Shown here in pieces: positions 43,566-54,728 of a stretch of 64,000 nucleotides of DNA (its first letter is position 1; each line of letters starts with the position of its first letter). The stretch covers positions 76,768,292 to 76,832,291 of the forward strand of contig NW_023604861.1 of the NCBI RefSeq assembly GCF_014898055.3, written 5' to 3'. Below the pieces are notes generated by a model. It saw nothing but the letters and a program-made list of their open reading frames with translations, did no database searches and had not been told where the DNA came from. The DNA is from Talpa occidentalis (Eukaryota > Chordata > Mammalia > Eulipotyphla > Talpidae). The position numbers and the translations under genes were made by a program.

Positions 43566-44029
43566 GAGAAAGCAAAACCACTGCCCTCACCTCCACCCCC
43601 GCCATGCCACCATGCTAACAAACAAATTAACAAAATACTTGTCAGAAGGGATAAGTGGTATAAAGGAAACAGAAAAGGAGCTGAGCAGAGAAATCACAAA
43701 AAGAAACAAGAAGAAACCAGTTTGTTATCTGGAAAAGGGGACTTTTAAGCACAAATTCAGCCTTAAAGGATATATTCTTGCCACCATGGGAGTAATCAAA
43801 TGAATAAACATTAATTTTGAAGGGCAATTTTGAAGCCTGAAAGGAATGGGCAGAGCCCACTTTTCACACAGCAGAATTCTTTCAGAAGGGTATGGGGGCG
43901 TGACCCTAATCAGCAAAATACCCTTAAACATGATACTTCAATTACTACAGATAATTTGTGATAGTAAATAGGTAGTATACCGTTTGGCAACCCTGACCAA
44001 CTGGTGACAGCCCACCCTCCCTTTATTTA

Positions 44030-44205
44030 TTTTTTTTGTTTATTTTCTTTCTTTTTAAAAAGTTATTTATTTATATATATTTTATATCATTGTTCATTGT
44101 TAAACAATGTTTGCTTTTTTCCCCCCTCAAGTGTAGTCCCCATAGAATTTCCTCCACCAGTTCACCTGTGCACCATCACCACTGTCCCCTGTGTTCCTCC
44201 TTTAT
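44030..44205 (-). mobile_element. L1 3'UTR fragment, antisense
   Basis: Complement of the 3' end seen at 8.4 and 26.3 kb: ATCATTGTTCATTGTTAAAC, TCAAGTGTAGTCCCCATAGA, GTTCACCTGTGCACCATCAC, CCCCTGTGTTCCTCC. The plus frame at 44004-44225 comes from this repeat. Confidence 0.75.
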
Positions 44206-44230
44206 TTTCTTTTGATTTAAACTGAGGGCC

Positions 44231-44259
44231 GTGCTCGCTTCGGCAGCACATATACTAAA
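44231..44259 (+). pseudogene. U6 snRNA 5' stub, tailless retropseudogene
   Basis: Bases 44231-44259 match nucleotides 1-29 of U6 (GTGCTCGCTTCGGCAGCAC, then ATATACTAAA) without a mismatch. It starts at the RNA's first base, stops there, and has no A-tail. A 13-bp exact direct repeat TAAACTGAGGGCC flanks it at 44218-44230 and 44256-44268; TAAA at the right junction belongs both to U6 and to the target. Only the 5' hairpin remains, so it cannot be a working U6, and no TATA/PSE arrangement is seen upstream. Confidence 0.92.
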
Positions 44260-44269
44260 CTGAGGGCCT

Positions 44270-45245
44270 CTGAGCCACCTGGGAAATATCCTGGGGCTCC
44301 CTAATGCTGCTGAAGTGGCACCACTTTATGCCATATTCATTACTTGCAAACAAGGTGGGACATTGCATCTGTGCCAGTTGAGGCTCTCAGGCTCCTTCAG
44401 GATGATGCCATCAGTCTTGAGAAATATTCTGAGACTGTGCCCTGTTTCAAGGGAAACTGCTGAGAACCATTAACGATGTATGCTGTGGGCTTGGAATGGA
44501 GTCATCTAATGTCAGTTGGTTCATTATCGATGATGGTACGTTTGATCATTATGTTAAGGCAATGTCAAATTTCTCCATTATATAGGTATCTTTCTCCCTT
44601 TGTACTTAAGAAGTACTTTGTAGGGAGACATTTTGAGACTGAATTTTCTGTTCACCAACATTTTCTAGCCATGACCCGCCCAAGTTCAAAGCTAGTAAGT
44701 CACAGAACTGTGACAGGAAACTATTTCTTCAAATCCCGATCCCAAGTACTTTCTCTCTGCTATGTTTGTTTCACTCATTAGCATATGAGCATTTCAGATG
44801 GGATATGAAGCAGAGTTTCTAAAGAGTCCAAGAAAATCTAGGTTCCATTTAGAACTTTATAGTTTATTACATGCATTAAATAATGAAAGTTTCATTAGAA
44901 ACTTTGACTTTGTGAGAAATAATTAGATCTCTATATGTGTCCAAGGAATGAATGGTAATACTGTTGGATAAATAAATTGTTGTTATTATTACTCAAAATA
45001 AAGAGAGAGATGGTGTATCCAATTCTCTTCCCCTCAAGTATTCTTAAAAAGGTTTGAATCCTATTTCTTTTGTTCTCCTTTACTTTGAATGCCTATGTGG
45101 ACTGACTGGACAGAAGACTCTGGGATGTGAGTAACAATATCTTTTCTTAGAATCATTAACTATAATTCTAAATCAGGTGGATTACTATTCAATTTTATTT
45201 TTTAAATCACACTATGGTAACTTTTTAAAAATATTTTTTAATTAT
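44270..45245. other. No recognised gene
   Basis: Unique sequence. The 101-codon plus frame 44476-44781 has no motif. Confidence 0.45.
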
Positions 45246-45252
45246 TATTTGA

Positions 45253-45525
45253 GGGCCTCTCTGGTGCCTAGGCGTTAAGTCTCAGCACTACCACCATGAA
45301 GGCCCACCCTGACAGCCTGAGTTCAACCCCCAACCAGGGAGCTAACCCATATGGTGCAACAGACTGCTCCTATTTCGCCTGCTGCTCCCCTTAGCAATGT
45401 ATTTCAGTAGCTCTTCCTGTTCTGCTCCTCATTTTGTCTGTGGTGAATCCTCTCACCCCCTGCACCTCTGGCTTGCACCCACCCCAGTCCTTCTACACAA
45501 AAATAAAATAAATTTTAAAAAATCC
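45253..45525 (+). mobile_element. tRNA-derived SINE (GGTTAAGTCTCAGCAC subtype)
   Basis: Head GGGCCTCTCTGGTGCCTAGG, then GTTAAGTCTCAGCACTACCA, B-box region GAGTTCAACCCC, and an AAAATAAAATAAA tail. AATTATTATTTGA on the left and AATTATTTGA on the right give a target duplication. It has lost most CpGs and is older than the GGTTGAGC copies. Confidence 0.85.
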
Positions 45526-45557
45526 TAAAAAATAAAAAAAAATAATTATTTGAAAAA

Positions 45558-45665
45558 TTTTTTATCATTTTTTTCATAAGGTAACATTGATCTACATCAC
45601 TGTGTAGGATTTAGAGGTATAGCTTCACATACCTCTTTAGATATATGTTACCACACCACTCCGTG
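45558..45665 (-). repeat. Old L1 3' end, antisense (tentative)
   Basis: AAGGTAACATTGATCTACATC and GTTACCACACCACT-like words recall the antisense 3' end of older laurasiatherian L1s (…GAGGTAACATTGGTTTATAAC). Short and diverged. Confidence 0.35.
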
Positions 45666-45669
45666 GTGG

Positions 45670-46425
45670 CTTTTATATGAATTGAATCCCTGCTGATTCT
45701 TTCTAAGTATCAGGAGCTGTTGCAAAGACTTCCTGTGGCAACATAGTCCATAGGTAATTGTATTAAGGTAATAGGGCTGAAACATTTCATAAATTAATGA
45801 GTTCGTGGATTTCTTATTCCCCAAATTAAAAAAGAACCTCTATGAATGTCAAATTCAATAATTATCAAACTGAACAGAATTTGGCTCTATTTAACCAACT
45901 GGCACACTCTCCACAGATAACAGCATGATTTGATATTTACAAAGAGCCTATTTCCCACTATTCCTGTCCCCTCCTCTTAGACACCAGAAATTCATTAAAT
46001 ACAACGGTTTACATAATTCTGGAAAGAAATTCACTTCTCTGGTGCTTTCCTAGCCTCTAAATTAGATATTAGAGGACAGATAGCATTCTTTTGGTATAAG
46101 CTTTCAGAACACATTTATGTTCTATGGAGTGGCTAGTGATGGCCCAGCATACAATGTGGCTTGATAGAATTAAATGATTAATAAAAATTTAGATGCAAAG
46201 TCTCTTTTGTGTTTGAGTAACAAACAGTTAGATTTTGGGGAGGGAGAGGATAATAGGATGTGTATCTAGACTGTAAGTGACCTGGGCCTAACAGATTCCT
46301 CCTGGCATTAGGTATACACATTTGGGTTGATTTGGATTAGAAACATGTAAGCACAATTTTTATCTTTAATTAATATTTTTCTGTTTGTTCTCTTGCCAAA
46401 TGCCCAAGGAAATACAGAGCTGGAT
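45670..46425. other. No recognised feature
   Basis: Unique AT-rich sequence; nothing recognised. Confidence 0.5.
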
Positions 46426-46429
46426 AAGA

Positions 46430-46615
46430 ATAAGAGCTCACATTTATGTTCTATGTATTTTACATGAATATCATTTAGCCCTCACAAACAACTCTTTAAA
46501 GAGATACAATTACTGTTTTCCTTTTTTGAAAGATGAAAAAAAAAAAAAAAAAAAACAGGACTCAGAGAAAGTTTAGGCAACATCCTGTAGGGTATTCTGG
46601 CTTGTAAACCCAAAC
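46430..46615 (-). repeat. MIR SINE fragment, antisense, with an A20 run
   Basis: GAGCTCACATTTATGTTCTA, CATTTAGCCCTCACAAACAA, TTGAAAGATG then A20 (46536-46555) and GGACTCAGAGAAAGTTTAGG follow antisense MIR; the A-run replaces the usual 'gaggaaactgagg'. Confidence 0.55.
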
Positions 46616-46619
46616 AAAC

Positions 46620-47375
46620 AGCAAGACTGCAGAGTCTAAGATCCTGAGATCCTATCAACAGGCAACACCACCTCCAAAGATCTGCTGCCTCTCTGAGAAG
46701 GAGCAGGAAGATTTATAGTGCTTTTCATAGGAGGATTGCTAAGTGCTTCTCTTGAAGATAATGGTAACTTTCCACAGCAATTCTTTGATGCTGCTTATAA
46801 ACCAAGAACTGCTAGTCCATCAAGTAGGAAAGTGACTTGCATAAGGCATTCCCAGTGCTCCTGGGAGAGCCTCGCAGATAGTGAAGAGGCTCTTACCTTC
46901 ACTCCTGGGAGTTCACCAATGTCTATTATGCTCCTTAATCCTTCATCGTGCAAGACATATAGCACTCTTCTTAGTCAGGGTATACTCTTTTAATACTTGT
47001 TCTGCATTTCTCCCCACGGGCCAACATTCTTCCTGGCAAAGAAAATGAAGCCAGGATAATAATCATCACAAACATTATGAAATTGCTTCTTATCAGAATT
47101 CATACTGTAACCCTTCCTTAGTGCTTTCATAAATCAACGCAGACTGAGAGAATTTTTTTTTATGACTCAGAGATGTATTTTACTTTTCCATTTTTATCAT
47201 CTTTACTTTCAAGGAGAAGACAGATGATGAAGAAGATTTACCCTGTAGAGCTACATGGGGTTTTATTTAACCCTAACAGATGGACTGTGGGAATTAAAAA
47301 TGAAACATGCTTGGTATTACGTATAAAAATACTTCTAAAAGATTTACAAAAACATTATCCAATTATAAAATTCAT
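46620..47375. other. No recognised feature
   Basis: Unique sequence. The plus frames at 46718-46993 and 47173-47397 lack motifs. Confidence 0.45.
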
Positions 47376-47492
47376 TTATTTGACAAATATTTATTGAATT
47401 ATTTCCAGGTGGAAAGCACTGTAGCAGTTACTGAAGATATAAAAATAAATAAAACATCTTCCCTGCCTTCAAGATGCTTATACTCTTGTGTG
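47376..47492 (-). repeat. L2 LINE 3' fragment, antisense
   Basis: GACAAATATTTATTGAATTA, GGTGGAAAGCACTGTAGCAG and CCCTGCCTTCAAGATGCTTA match the antisense L2 end. Confidence 0.6.
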
Positions 47493-48905
47493 TAATATTG
47501 CATGACCACTCATCCAAGCTGATCTAGCACAATTTTGGTTTACACCTGTTTTTCTAGTGTAATTATAAATAGTACTCCCTTCACTCTCAAAATTGTCCCA
47601 GTTTGGGTGGCAAATTATATATACCCTGTAATATTTTCTACTAGATGTTTTTGAAATACTTGTAATTCTTAGTTATAAATAAAAAGTACAAACAGTGGAG
47701 TTGCAAAAACTGTACTGACACTCCATCTTCATTTTGAAATTACTATTTCTGTCACTGTGCATCAGTTTAAGTAAGTTCATTAGGAAAGTGTGACACTTGG
47801 TTTTACATTATACTTAAAAATGTAACTATGGTTCAATCTCTATCTGGGGATGAAATAAATTGGCCAGAAAATTTAAGAGAATGAGAAGATACTGCAACAA
47901 ATGGAGACAATAGTAGATATTATGCACTCATCTCCAATTATGGTACGAACTACAGGTGACTGTTTAGGGTAAGGCAATGTCAGGAAGAACAGACAAAGCT
48001 TTGTTTGGAGGCATATGGGGGTCTCAAGTATCTGATCTTAGAATTCAAGGTGGCATCCACCTTTCCCTCTCTTGAACTCTCAGGTCTCTATCCCATTTCT
48101 ATAGGTACTGAACTCAGTGGTTTTTGGAGTTACCTGTGATGTGCTTTTGTGAAAGTTTGGTGTCTGCAGAACTTCTAATTACACATCATCTTGTGTACTG
48201 TTGTTTGAATATGTATATGTAAGAATTTTGATATTGAAGACAAGCTATTTTTAGTTTCCTTTTGGATATGTTTGGAGAAACTCTAACTGTTGCTATGCTG
48301 CTATGGAAACAGTATCCACGTATACTGAAATGTTTACAATTGTTTAAAACACTATAAACTTTCCAGGGCAAAGGCAAACAGCTTACTTTCATCAAATTTG
48401 CTCCAAGCTTTCCCTTTTTATTAGTTTATATATTACTCTCAGACCCATGTTCAAATCAGTTTCAGCTGTACCTGCATTAAAGACTATTTTTTGCTGACAT
48501 GCATCATCATTAACTGGTTTCACATTCATAACTACAGTAGAGCTGAGAGTAGATGAAAAATTTCCCCTGAAATCAGAAATATACCTTGGTCTTGTTAGGA
48601 ATTGAGAATTGGATTTCTCTTAGTAGTCCCATATGAAAAATGATATATTACTGCTTGAGAGTATGTTGATGATTTATCTAGAATTTGAGGTCATAGGATA
48701 ATTTTACAGTCATTTAAATGCTATTATAATTATTATTTGTTTATACAGAATGAATTTAAATACTATTCTAAGTGCTTGGAAACATGTAACCCCAATAAGA
48801 AGTTATCCCAAGCATGGAGAAAAGTAGATAACTGAAAATCTTTATGATATTTGGAAAGAGAATCATTAAAAAGCCATATGAATGAAAGAACCATATTATT
48901 TATTC
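47493..48905. other. No recognised gene
   Basis: Unique AT-rich sequence. A faint MIR-like word set near 48745-48810 (CTATTCTAAGTGCTTGGAAA) is too short to call. Confidence 0.45.
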
Positions 48906-48910
48906 ATTTA

Positions 48911-49176
48911 TTTTTAAAGATTTATTTATTTTTATACAAGAACCGGGGTACAGGCCAGATGCGCAGGAGAGTGAGAGGATTACACCAGAGACAGAGCAGG
49001 GAACAGAACAGGCAGACTGATGAAATACACTGCTGAGGGGAGCAGCAGGTGAGACAGGAGAGGTCTGCTTCACCATATGGGATTCTCGCTGGCTGGCGGG
49101 GATTGAACCGGCACTGTAGAGGCTGCGGACAGCTTCACAGTGCGGCACTCAACCCGCTGTGCCACCAGGGAGGCCC
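48911..49176 (-). mobile_element. tRNA-derived SINE, antisense
   Basis: Tail complement TTTTTAAAGATTTATTTATT, GGGATTGAACCGGC (B-box complement) and head complement GTGCCACCAGGGAGGCCC. ACCATATTATTTATT on the left and ACCATATTTTTAAAG on the right share ACCATATT as a target duplication. Confidence 0.87.
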
Positions 49177-49337
49177 AGACCATATTTTTAAAGGTAACAG
49201 AAAAGAGATTTTTGGCAGTTGTTTTCTATCATTGTGAATCATACAATGGCGGATCCTAACTACATAAAAGGGCATATACTCTAGTAGAGCATTTTATAGG
49301 AATTTAAACCCTTACTCCCTTAAAAACTCCTCTGTTC

Positions 49338-49366
<29 letters not shown>
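49338..49366. repeat. (AAT)n microsatellite
   Basis: About nine AAT units without interruption. Confidence 0.95.
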
Positions 49367-49369
<3 letters not shown>

Positions 49370-50730
49370 CAACTCTGTTCCATCATTTAATATTTATTTT
49401 GGGTAAGTATACAGTAAAAGAAATTTCAACTATCATAAAGGAGTCTACACTCCTCTCTCTTCCACTAAAATCTCATTTTTGTCATTGTCCTAAAATGTTC
49501 ATTGTAAGTTACAGATCAAAAACACTCCCACTAGTAGGTCTGTGGGAATGGGAATGATTTGTGGACAGCTGGTTGACGTGGGCCTCAAATACATGTAGAG
49601 ATCAGTGTTAAGATTTTCAAGCCCTCCTCTCTTCCCTTCACCTCTCCCAACCCCCCAGCAGTGTTTGTACACTTTCTCTGCTACCGCTCATTGGTGGATA
49701 TTCCATTCTAGGCCCTTCACAGGACAAAGTTTATGTGATTTTTTTTTTCTTCTCTGTGGGAAGGATTCCTCCCTCCCTCTAGGAGCTTAGCACTAGCTCT
49801 GAAATTTGACCCCAAGGTCATATTCAGATTAGAACGCTGCTGTGAAACCTGCAGGGTTTGTTAGAGCAGCCTGTGAAAGAAACGCGCAGTATGGTACTGG
49901 GGCTGTAGTTTACCATGGCGAGGGGGTGGCGAGGTACACGCAGGGTTTACCAGAGGTCCTTAGAGAAGTGAATCTGGCTTAGCAGCAGCTCCCATCAAGA
50001 CCTGGGAGTGTCAGCATTAATTCCTCCGGGTTGGGAGCCTGGGAAGAGTGGGTGTCAAGTGGTTCTGTCAACTGAATGTCTTCAGGGTTACCATTAGGAT
50101 CAAGATGAAAAAGGGGGTGCTGGGCAGGAGCAGCAGGGTGACTTTGCACAGAAAGCTCCCCAAGCAGCCACTAATTGGTTTACTCCTTCAGATTTCTCTT
50201 AAGCAGATTTCCGTTTCTGTTCTGTTACCTCTGAGGGGGACTTCCCAAATTAACCTTCTCTGAACTTTCTTGAGGGACTGTTTTTGAGGACTGATGGGGA
50301 ATTTCCCTCTTCTGACCAATCTGTGGCCTGGAGAGATTTATTGCTGATCTTCGTCTGGGGATTTTCTCACAGGCATTTTGTGATTTCCTGCTTCCCAAGA
50401 GTCTTTGCTCTTTGGGAACTGAAGAGTTAGCAAGGGAAGGGGCAGACAGACTGTAAAGGGGGAAAAGGGAAGGAGTGTTTTATTCCCCTCCGCCAGTTCT
50501 TTGCCTTAGTGATATTAGACTTGAAGCTCAGGCCCAGAGATATTGTTGAGGGTTTCAGATTGATCATATTTAATATCCCACAGGAATTTGTTATGGATGG
50601 CATAATCACAGCACGCATAAATGATTGGTTTATTAGAATGGTTTTCCTGCATTTGAGATCAATTAAAAACCTCCATGTTAAAAATAAAAAACAATGAAGA
50701 AGTCATTTCCTCTTTTGCCTAGTGATAATG
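49370..50730. other. No recognised gene
   Basis: Unique, slightly GC-richer than average. Frames at 50048-50263 and 50509-50697 have no motif. Confidence 0.45.
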
Positions 50731-50732
50731 CT

Positions 50733-50925
50733 CTAACACTTGCTGAGTGACTTCTGTGTAACATGCACAGTATGGGGACTTCTGTTTTGATCCTGGCAAC
50801 CTAGACAAGTAGACCTTATTAACACCCATTTCACAGATGAGCAAGCATAGGGTCTGGGACATTAGACAACTGTGGCTGGTATTAGGCAGAGCTCCAATTC
50901 TGTGGAATCCCAAAGCCCAGGCTAT
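50733..50925 (-). repeat. MIR SINE, antisense
   Basis: AACACTTGCTGAGTGACTTC, AACACCCATTTCACAGATGA, GCAAGCATAGGGTCTG and GGCAGAGCTCCAATTCTGTG follow the antisense MIR order. Confidence 0.6.
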
Positions 50926-51744
50926 ATTCATTCATCTGTAAATTTGTACTAAATTTGGGGTTTGTTTCATAGGTCTTTTAGGTGCTATTGTCAGCAAGGT
51001 AATGAAGAGAATCCTGAAAAGAAGCACCTTGGCTACCCAAAACCAAGGAATGAAATATTTTAGGGAGCAGTATTGACAGTAATTAACTTAGCTCTTTTCA
51101 CCCTCTGGGCCTTTGTTGTATGTTCATCATTTTAGAATCGCCTAGAAAGAGCTGCTGACCTGGAAGATGGTAGGAATCAATATACAAAAGAAAGCTCAAT
51201 CAAATCAATTAATTAGGTCTTTCTCTTAGTGGATCCTTTTATTTAACTACTGCTTTTACTATCTGACTTCCTACCCTAGTTTGAATATTTTGTCAAGATT
51301 CTCAGATATAATTCCCCTGAGAACAGTTCTCGGAATACCTCTGATCACACACTGGTCCAAGGAAAATAGCATTCTAGTATTGCCCTGTCTCCTGGATTCT
51401 TGATTATTCTTAAGTTAGATTAGTGTTTGTGCATGTGTGAGCTTGCACAAGTTTGTATGTGTGTTCTTGTGGTAGGATGGTATCAAGGGGATAGTTTATT
51501 AGCCACAGCTGACCTTCACAAAGTATTTTTGGTTCCATCAGAAACTTCTTATGATGGAGTGTTGGGGGCAGTGCTGAGGCTGAGGTAGCGCTTCTTGGGA
51601 GTTTTCAAGGCAAAGGAGATGTGCCTGCTGCCCTCTGCACACTTCCTGCAGCCCCTCTTCTCTTAGGTCTTCCAGAAGGCCTCCTCATCCTGCTCTCTTC
51701 ATCCAGATAGTGAGCTCTAGTAGACACTAACTGTTGAGAATTTA

Positions 51745-51905
51745 CTAGTTACCAAGTGATCTTGCCTGATTAACTCATTCTCACTCATGAAGAAAAGCTA
51801 TTTTAATTTACCTTACCAGTAAGGGAACCAAAGCCCTAAGTTAGTGATTGGTCTAAAGGCACCTAGCTAGCAAATCAAGGGACTGGGATTCAAATATTGG
51901 TCTGT
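51745..51905 (-). repeat. MIR SINE, antisense
   Basis: GATTAACTCATTCTCACTCA, AAGGGAACCAAAGCCCTAAG, TGGTCTAAAGGCACCTAGCT and GGACTGGGATTCAAATATTG match antisense MIR. Bases 50926-51744 hold nothing recognised. Confidence 0.65.
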
Positions 51906-52141
51906 CTGATCCTTCCTTGCATTTTTACTAGGAGGATTGGTAGCAAATCTTATTTATTTTTTAGTCACTAGGAAAGTATATCATAGCCTTGAAGCAGCAA
52001 ACTTAGAGGCTATATTATCATTTCAAATAATAAAGTAGTAAAAAACATAAGATCCTACTAATACAATGCCAGTGCCCAGGAAGGAACAGGGAATGGCCTA
52101 AAGATCTCTGGCCTTACCAAAGTGGGATTTGCTAAAGAGAG

Positions 52142-52589
52142 TGTAGGGTAAGGAAAAATGTCAGACTTTTCTGCCCTCCCACCATCAGGATAGATGACGG
52201 AACCCTGAGGTCCTGAATGCATGCCTGATGTCAGGCACCTGGAATAGGGTGTGGGCCTCTGTAGATGGGATTCACCTGGGCTAAGACTGGACTTATAAGG
52301 GTGGCGTCATGGAAACGCAAGCAGAAGCTGAAAGAGAAGTTGAGAAAGGGGGGAGAGAGAGAAAGAGAGAGAGAAGAGAGAGAGAACACGCCAAAGAGCC
52401 TAGATAGAGTAAAGACTTCCTGGGGGCTGGGAGGCCTGCCAGCCTCCCGTCACCACCACCCCCATCTCTGCCTGCTGTGTACTGGGTAAATCCCAATAAA
52501 AGCCTGCAAAAACCCACCGAGGACTCCTCCTTTACCCGGTCTGCATGGGATCTTAGAAAACCTGCTCAGTAGCCAGTCCTGAGTCTACA
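52142..52589 (+). mobile_element. Solo LTR, sense
   Basis: 448 bp from TGTAGGGTAAGG to GAGTCTACA, flanked by GAGAG (52137-52141) and GGGAG (52590-52594), a 5-bp duplication with one change. Contains CCCACCATCAGG, ATGCATGCCTGATGTCAGG, CTTATAAGGGTGG, an expanded (GA)n tract at about 52346-52386, CCCAATAAAAGCC and GACTCCTCC. Confidence 0.9.
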
Positions 52590-52689
52590 GGGAGGCTGCC
52601 CCTTCATAGTGCCTGGGGAGCCATGGCTTCTTCACTCTTGCGAGGGCCTCTTCTCAGTGGAGCTCTGTAATTTCAGGGGGCCAGGTAAG

Positions 52690-54595
52690 TCATGCCAAGT
52701 TTATGCTTTCATTCCATTTTGCATGAAGAAACCCTGCCCCCTGTCTTTTCTCTCCTTTAGAAAAAACTTCCTTAAAGGGTTTTCTGTGTTTGCTACCTAT
52801 ATTTTCTCTCTTCTTATCACCCCTTACACTCACTCCAAACTGGTGTTTCTCCATGAAAACTCCATTGAAACTGTTCTTTCCAAAGATACCAATGAACTAC
52901 GCTTTTCTATGTCCATGGATGAGTGTGTCTCACAGCTCAGGTATGTGTCAATACACGTGACACAGCTGATGGATAACTTCTCTGAGAGTTTCTTTTTCTG
53001 GCTTCCAGAACACACCGGTAGGATAAGTAAAGTGTCAGACTTTTCTGCCCTCCTGCCATTAGATTAAATGCATGCCTGATGGCGGACACCTGGAGTGGGG
53101 TGTGGGCGTGCATAGGTGGGTATGCCTGGGCTGAGAGACTGCGATTATAAGGGCGATGTCACGGGGATGCCAGCATATTGAAAGAAACAGCAGAAGAGGA
53201 GAACTAGCAGAGAAGCAGACACCACGCGAGAACACCAGAGAGCCCAGAAAGAGTGAAAACTTGCTGGGGGCTGGGAGGCCTGCCAGCCTCCCTGCCCTCC
53301 CCCCCTGCCCCCTGCCTGCCATGTACCTGGTAAAATGTCAAAGTGTGAAAAAGCCACCCAGGGCTCCAGGACTCTCCCTTACACATCTGCTCAGGTCATA
53401 GAGATCCTACTCTAACCCTTCCTACCACTACTACACCCTTTCTTGGTTTTCTTCCTCCTCTCTGGGCAATCTGTCTTAGTTTCCTTTACTGGCCCCTCCT
53501 CTTCTCCCTGACTTCATGATCTCTCAGGACCCTGGGGCTTTTTCCTTGGGCCTCTTCTCTTCCTTACTCATTCCCTTAGTCAGCTCACCTAGTTTCATGG
53601 CTTTAAATATCATCTATCTATATGCTGCCAAATGCGTATGTCCAGCTCAGACTTCTCTCCTAAACTCTAGACCTTTATCCAACTGCCCACTGGATGTCTC
53701 AAACTTAACAAGTCCAAACCCCCATTCTTCAAGTTAAAGGCTGTCCACCCACAGTCTACACCATCTCAGTTGGTGGCAACTCTATCCAGAATTAGCTTAG
53801 GTCAAAAGCTTGCCTCCTCTTTTTCTCTTATATCCAAATCTTGTCAGCCTCTCCTTCAAACTATATCTGGAATATAACCACTTTTCCCCATTTCCAATCT
53901 TACATTTCTGCAATCACTTCCTAATAAGTCTCCCTGTTCCTACCTGGCCTCTTGCTTCTGCTATAGTCTAGTCTCAAAATTTCAGAGAAATACTTTTTAA
54001 AAATTCAGATTATGTCACTCTTCTGCTTGAAATCCTCACAATGATGTCCTATTTCATTCAACGTCAATACAGGCCTCCATAGAGGCCAACACAACCCAGA
54101 TGACCCGTTCCCCCATCACCTCTCTGACCTCAACTCCTACAGATGTCACCTTCATTCATTCTACTCCAGCTGTACTGGTCTTGCTGTTGCTCAAACTCCC
54201 ACACGTTTGTTCCCTTGACCTGAAATCCTTTTTCCCAGATAGCCACGCGGCCCACTCTCTCACCTCTTTCACATGTTTGCTAGCTTCTCACCTTCTCAAC
54301 AGGACCTACCTGCTACTTATTTAAATGGCACTTACTTTCCCTCTCCATATGCAGCACTTCTGCTCCTCTTGCCCTGATCTAATATTTACTTTTCTTCATA
54401 ATGTTTACCTCTTCTAATGTCTATTGAAAATACAGATTTATTGTGTTATATTTTATATTCTCTCTCCCATCTAGAATGTAATCTCTATAAGAAGAAGATT
54501 TTTGTTTTATTCACTAATGTATTCCAAGCACCCGATCAGTGTCTGGCACATGGGAGAAGATCAACATATATTTTTGAATGAATAAAAGTTCAAAT
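52690..54595 (+). repeat. Ancient LINE 3' region (L2-like or old L1M), interrupted by an LTR
   Basis: TCACTCCAAACTGGTGTTTC, CATTGAAACTGTTCTTTCC, AAGATACCAATGAACT, then after the LTR CTTTCTTGGTTTTCTTCCTC, CCAACTGCCCACTGGATGTC, TCAAACTTAACAAGTCCAAA, CCCAGATAGCCACGCGGCCC, AGAATGTAATCTCTATAAGA and GTGTCTGGCACATGGGAG, ending TTTTTGAATGAATAAA. This is a long pyrimidine-rich old LINE 3' part in sense orientation. The frame 52609-53067 across it and the LTR is not a gene. Confidence 0.6.
53017..53435 (+). mobile_element. Solo LTR, sense, inside an ancient LINE
   Basis: It runs from GGTAGGATAAGTAAAG to ACTACTACA and has CCTGCCATTAG, ATGCATGCCTGATGGCGG, GATTATAAGGGCG and GGCCTGCCAGC; the poly(A) signal is degraded (TAAAATGTCAAAG). 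The broken LINE reads CTTCCAGAACACACC | CCTTTCTTGG across it. ACACC occurs on both sides (53012-53016, 53433-53437), a likely 5-bp duplication, although it overlaps the expected terminal ACA. Confidence 0.82.
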
Positions 54596-54728
54596 CTTCA
54601 GAGACAGGAATGACAGAAATGAGAAAAGTCTGTAGAGATCATATCTGTGTTGATTCAATGATTTTAAAAGGGATTTTTATCTCTTCCTGATGACGGAAAT
54701 GAGCACACAATTTTGTGAAATTCACATA

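Noticed and set aside
44231..44268. Functional U6 gene or U6-L1 chimera
   Set aside because: Only 29 of about 107 nucleotides are present, with exact flanking duplication. The adjacent L1 3' piece is antisense and lies outside the left duplication, so it is the target site and not part of the insert.
52346..52386. (GA)n tract as an independent microsatellite or pausing site
   Set aside because: It is an expansion of the purine-rich tract present in every copy of this LTR.
52609..53067. 152-codon plus frame
   Set aside because: It starts in LTR flank, runs through an ancient LINE and ends in another LTR, so it crosses an insertion junction.
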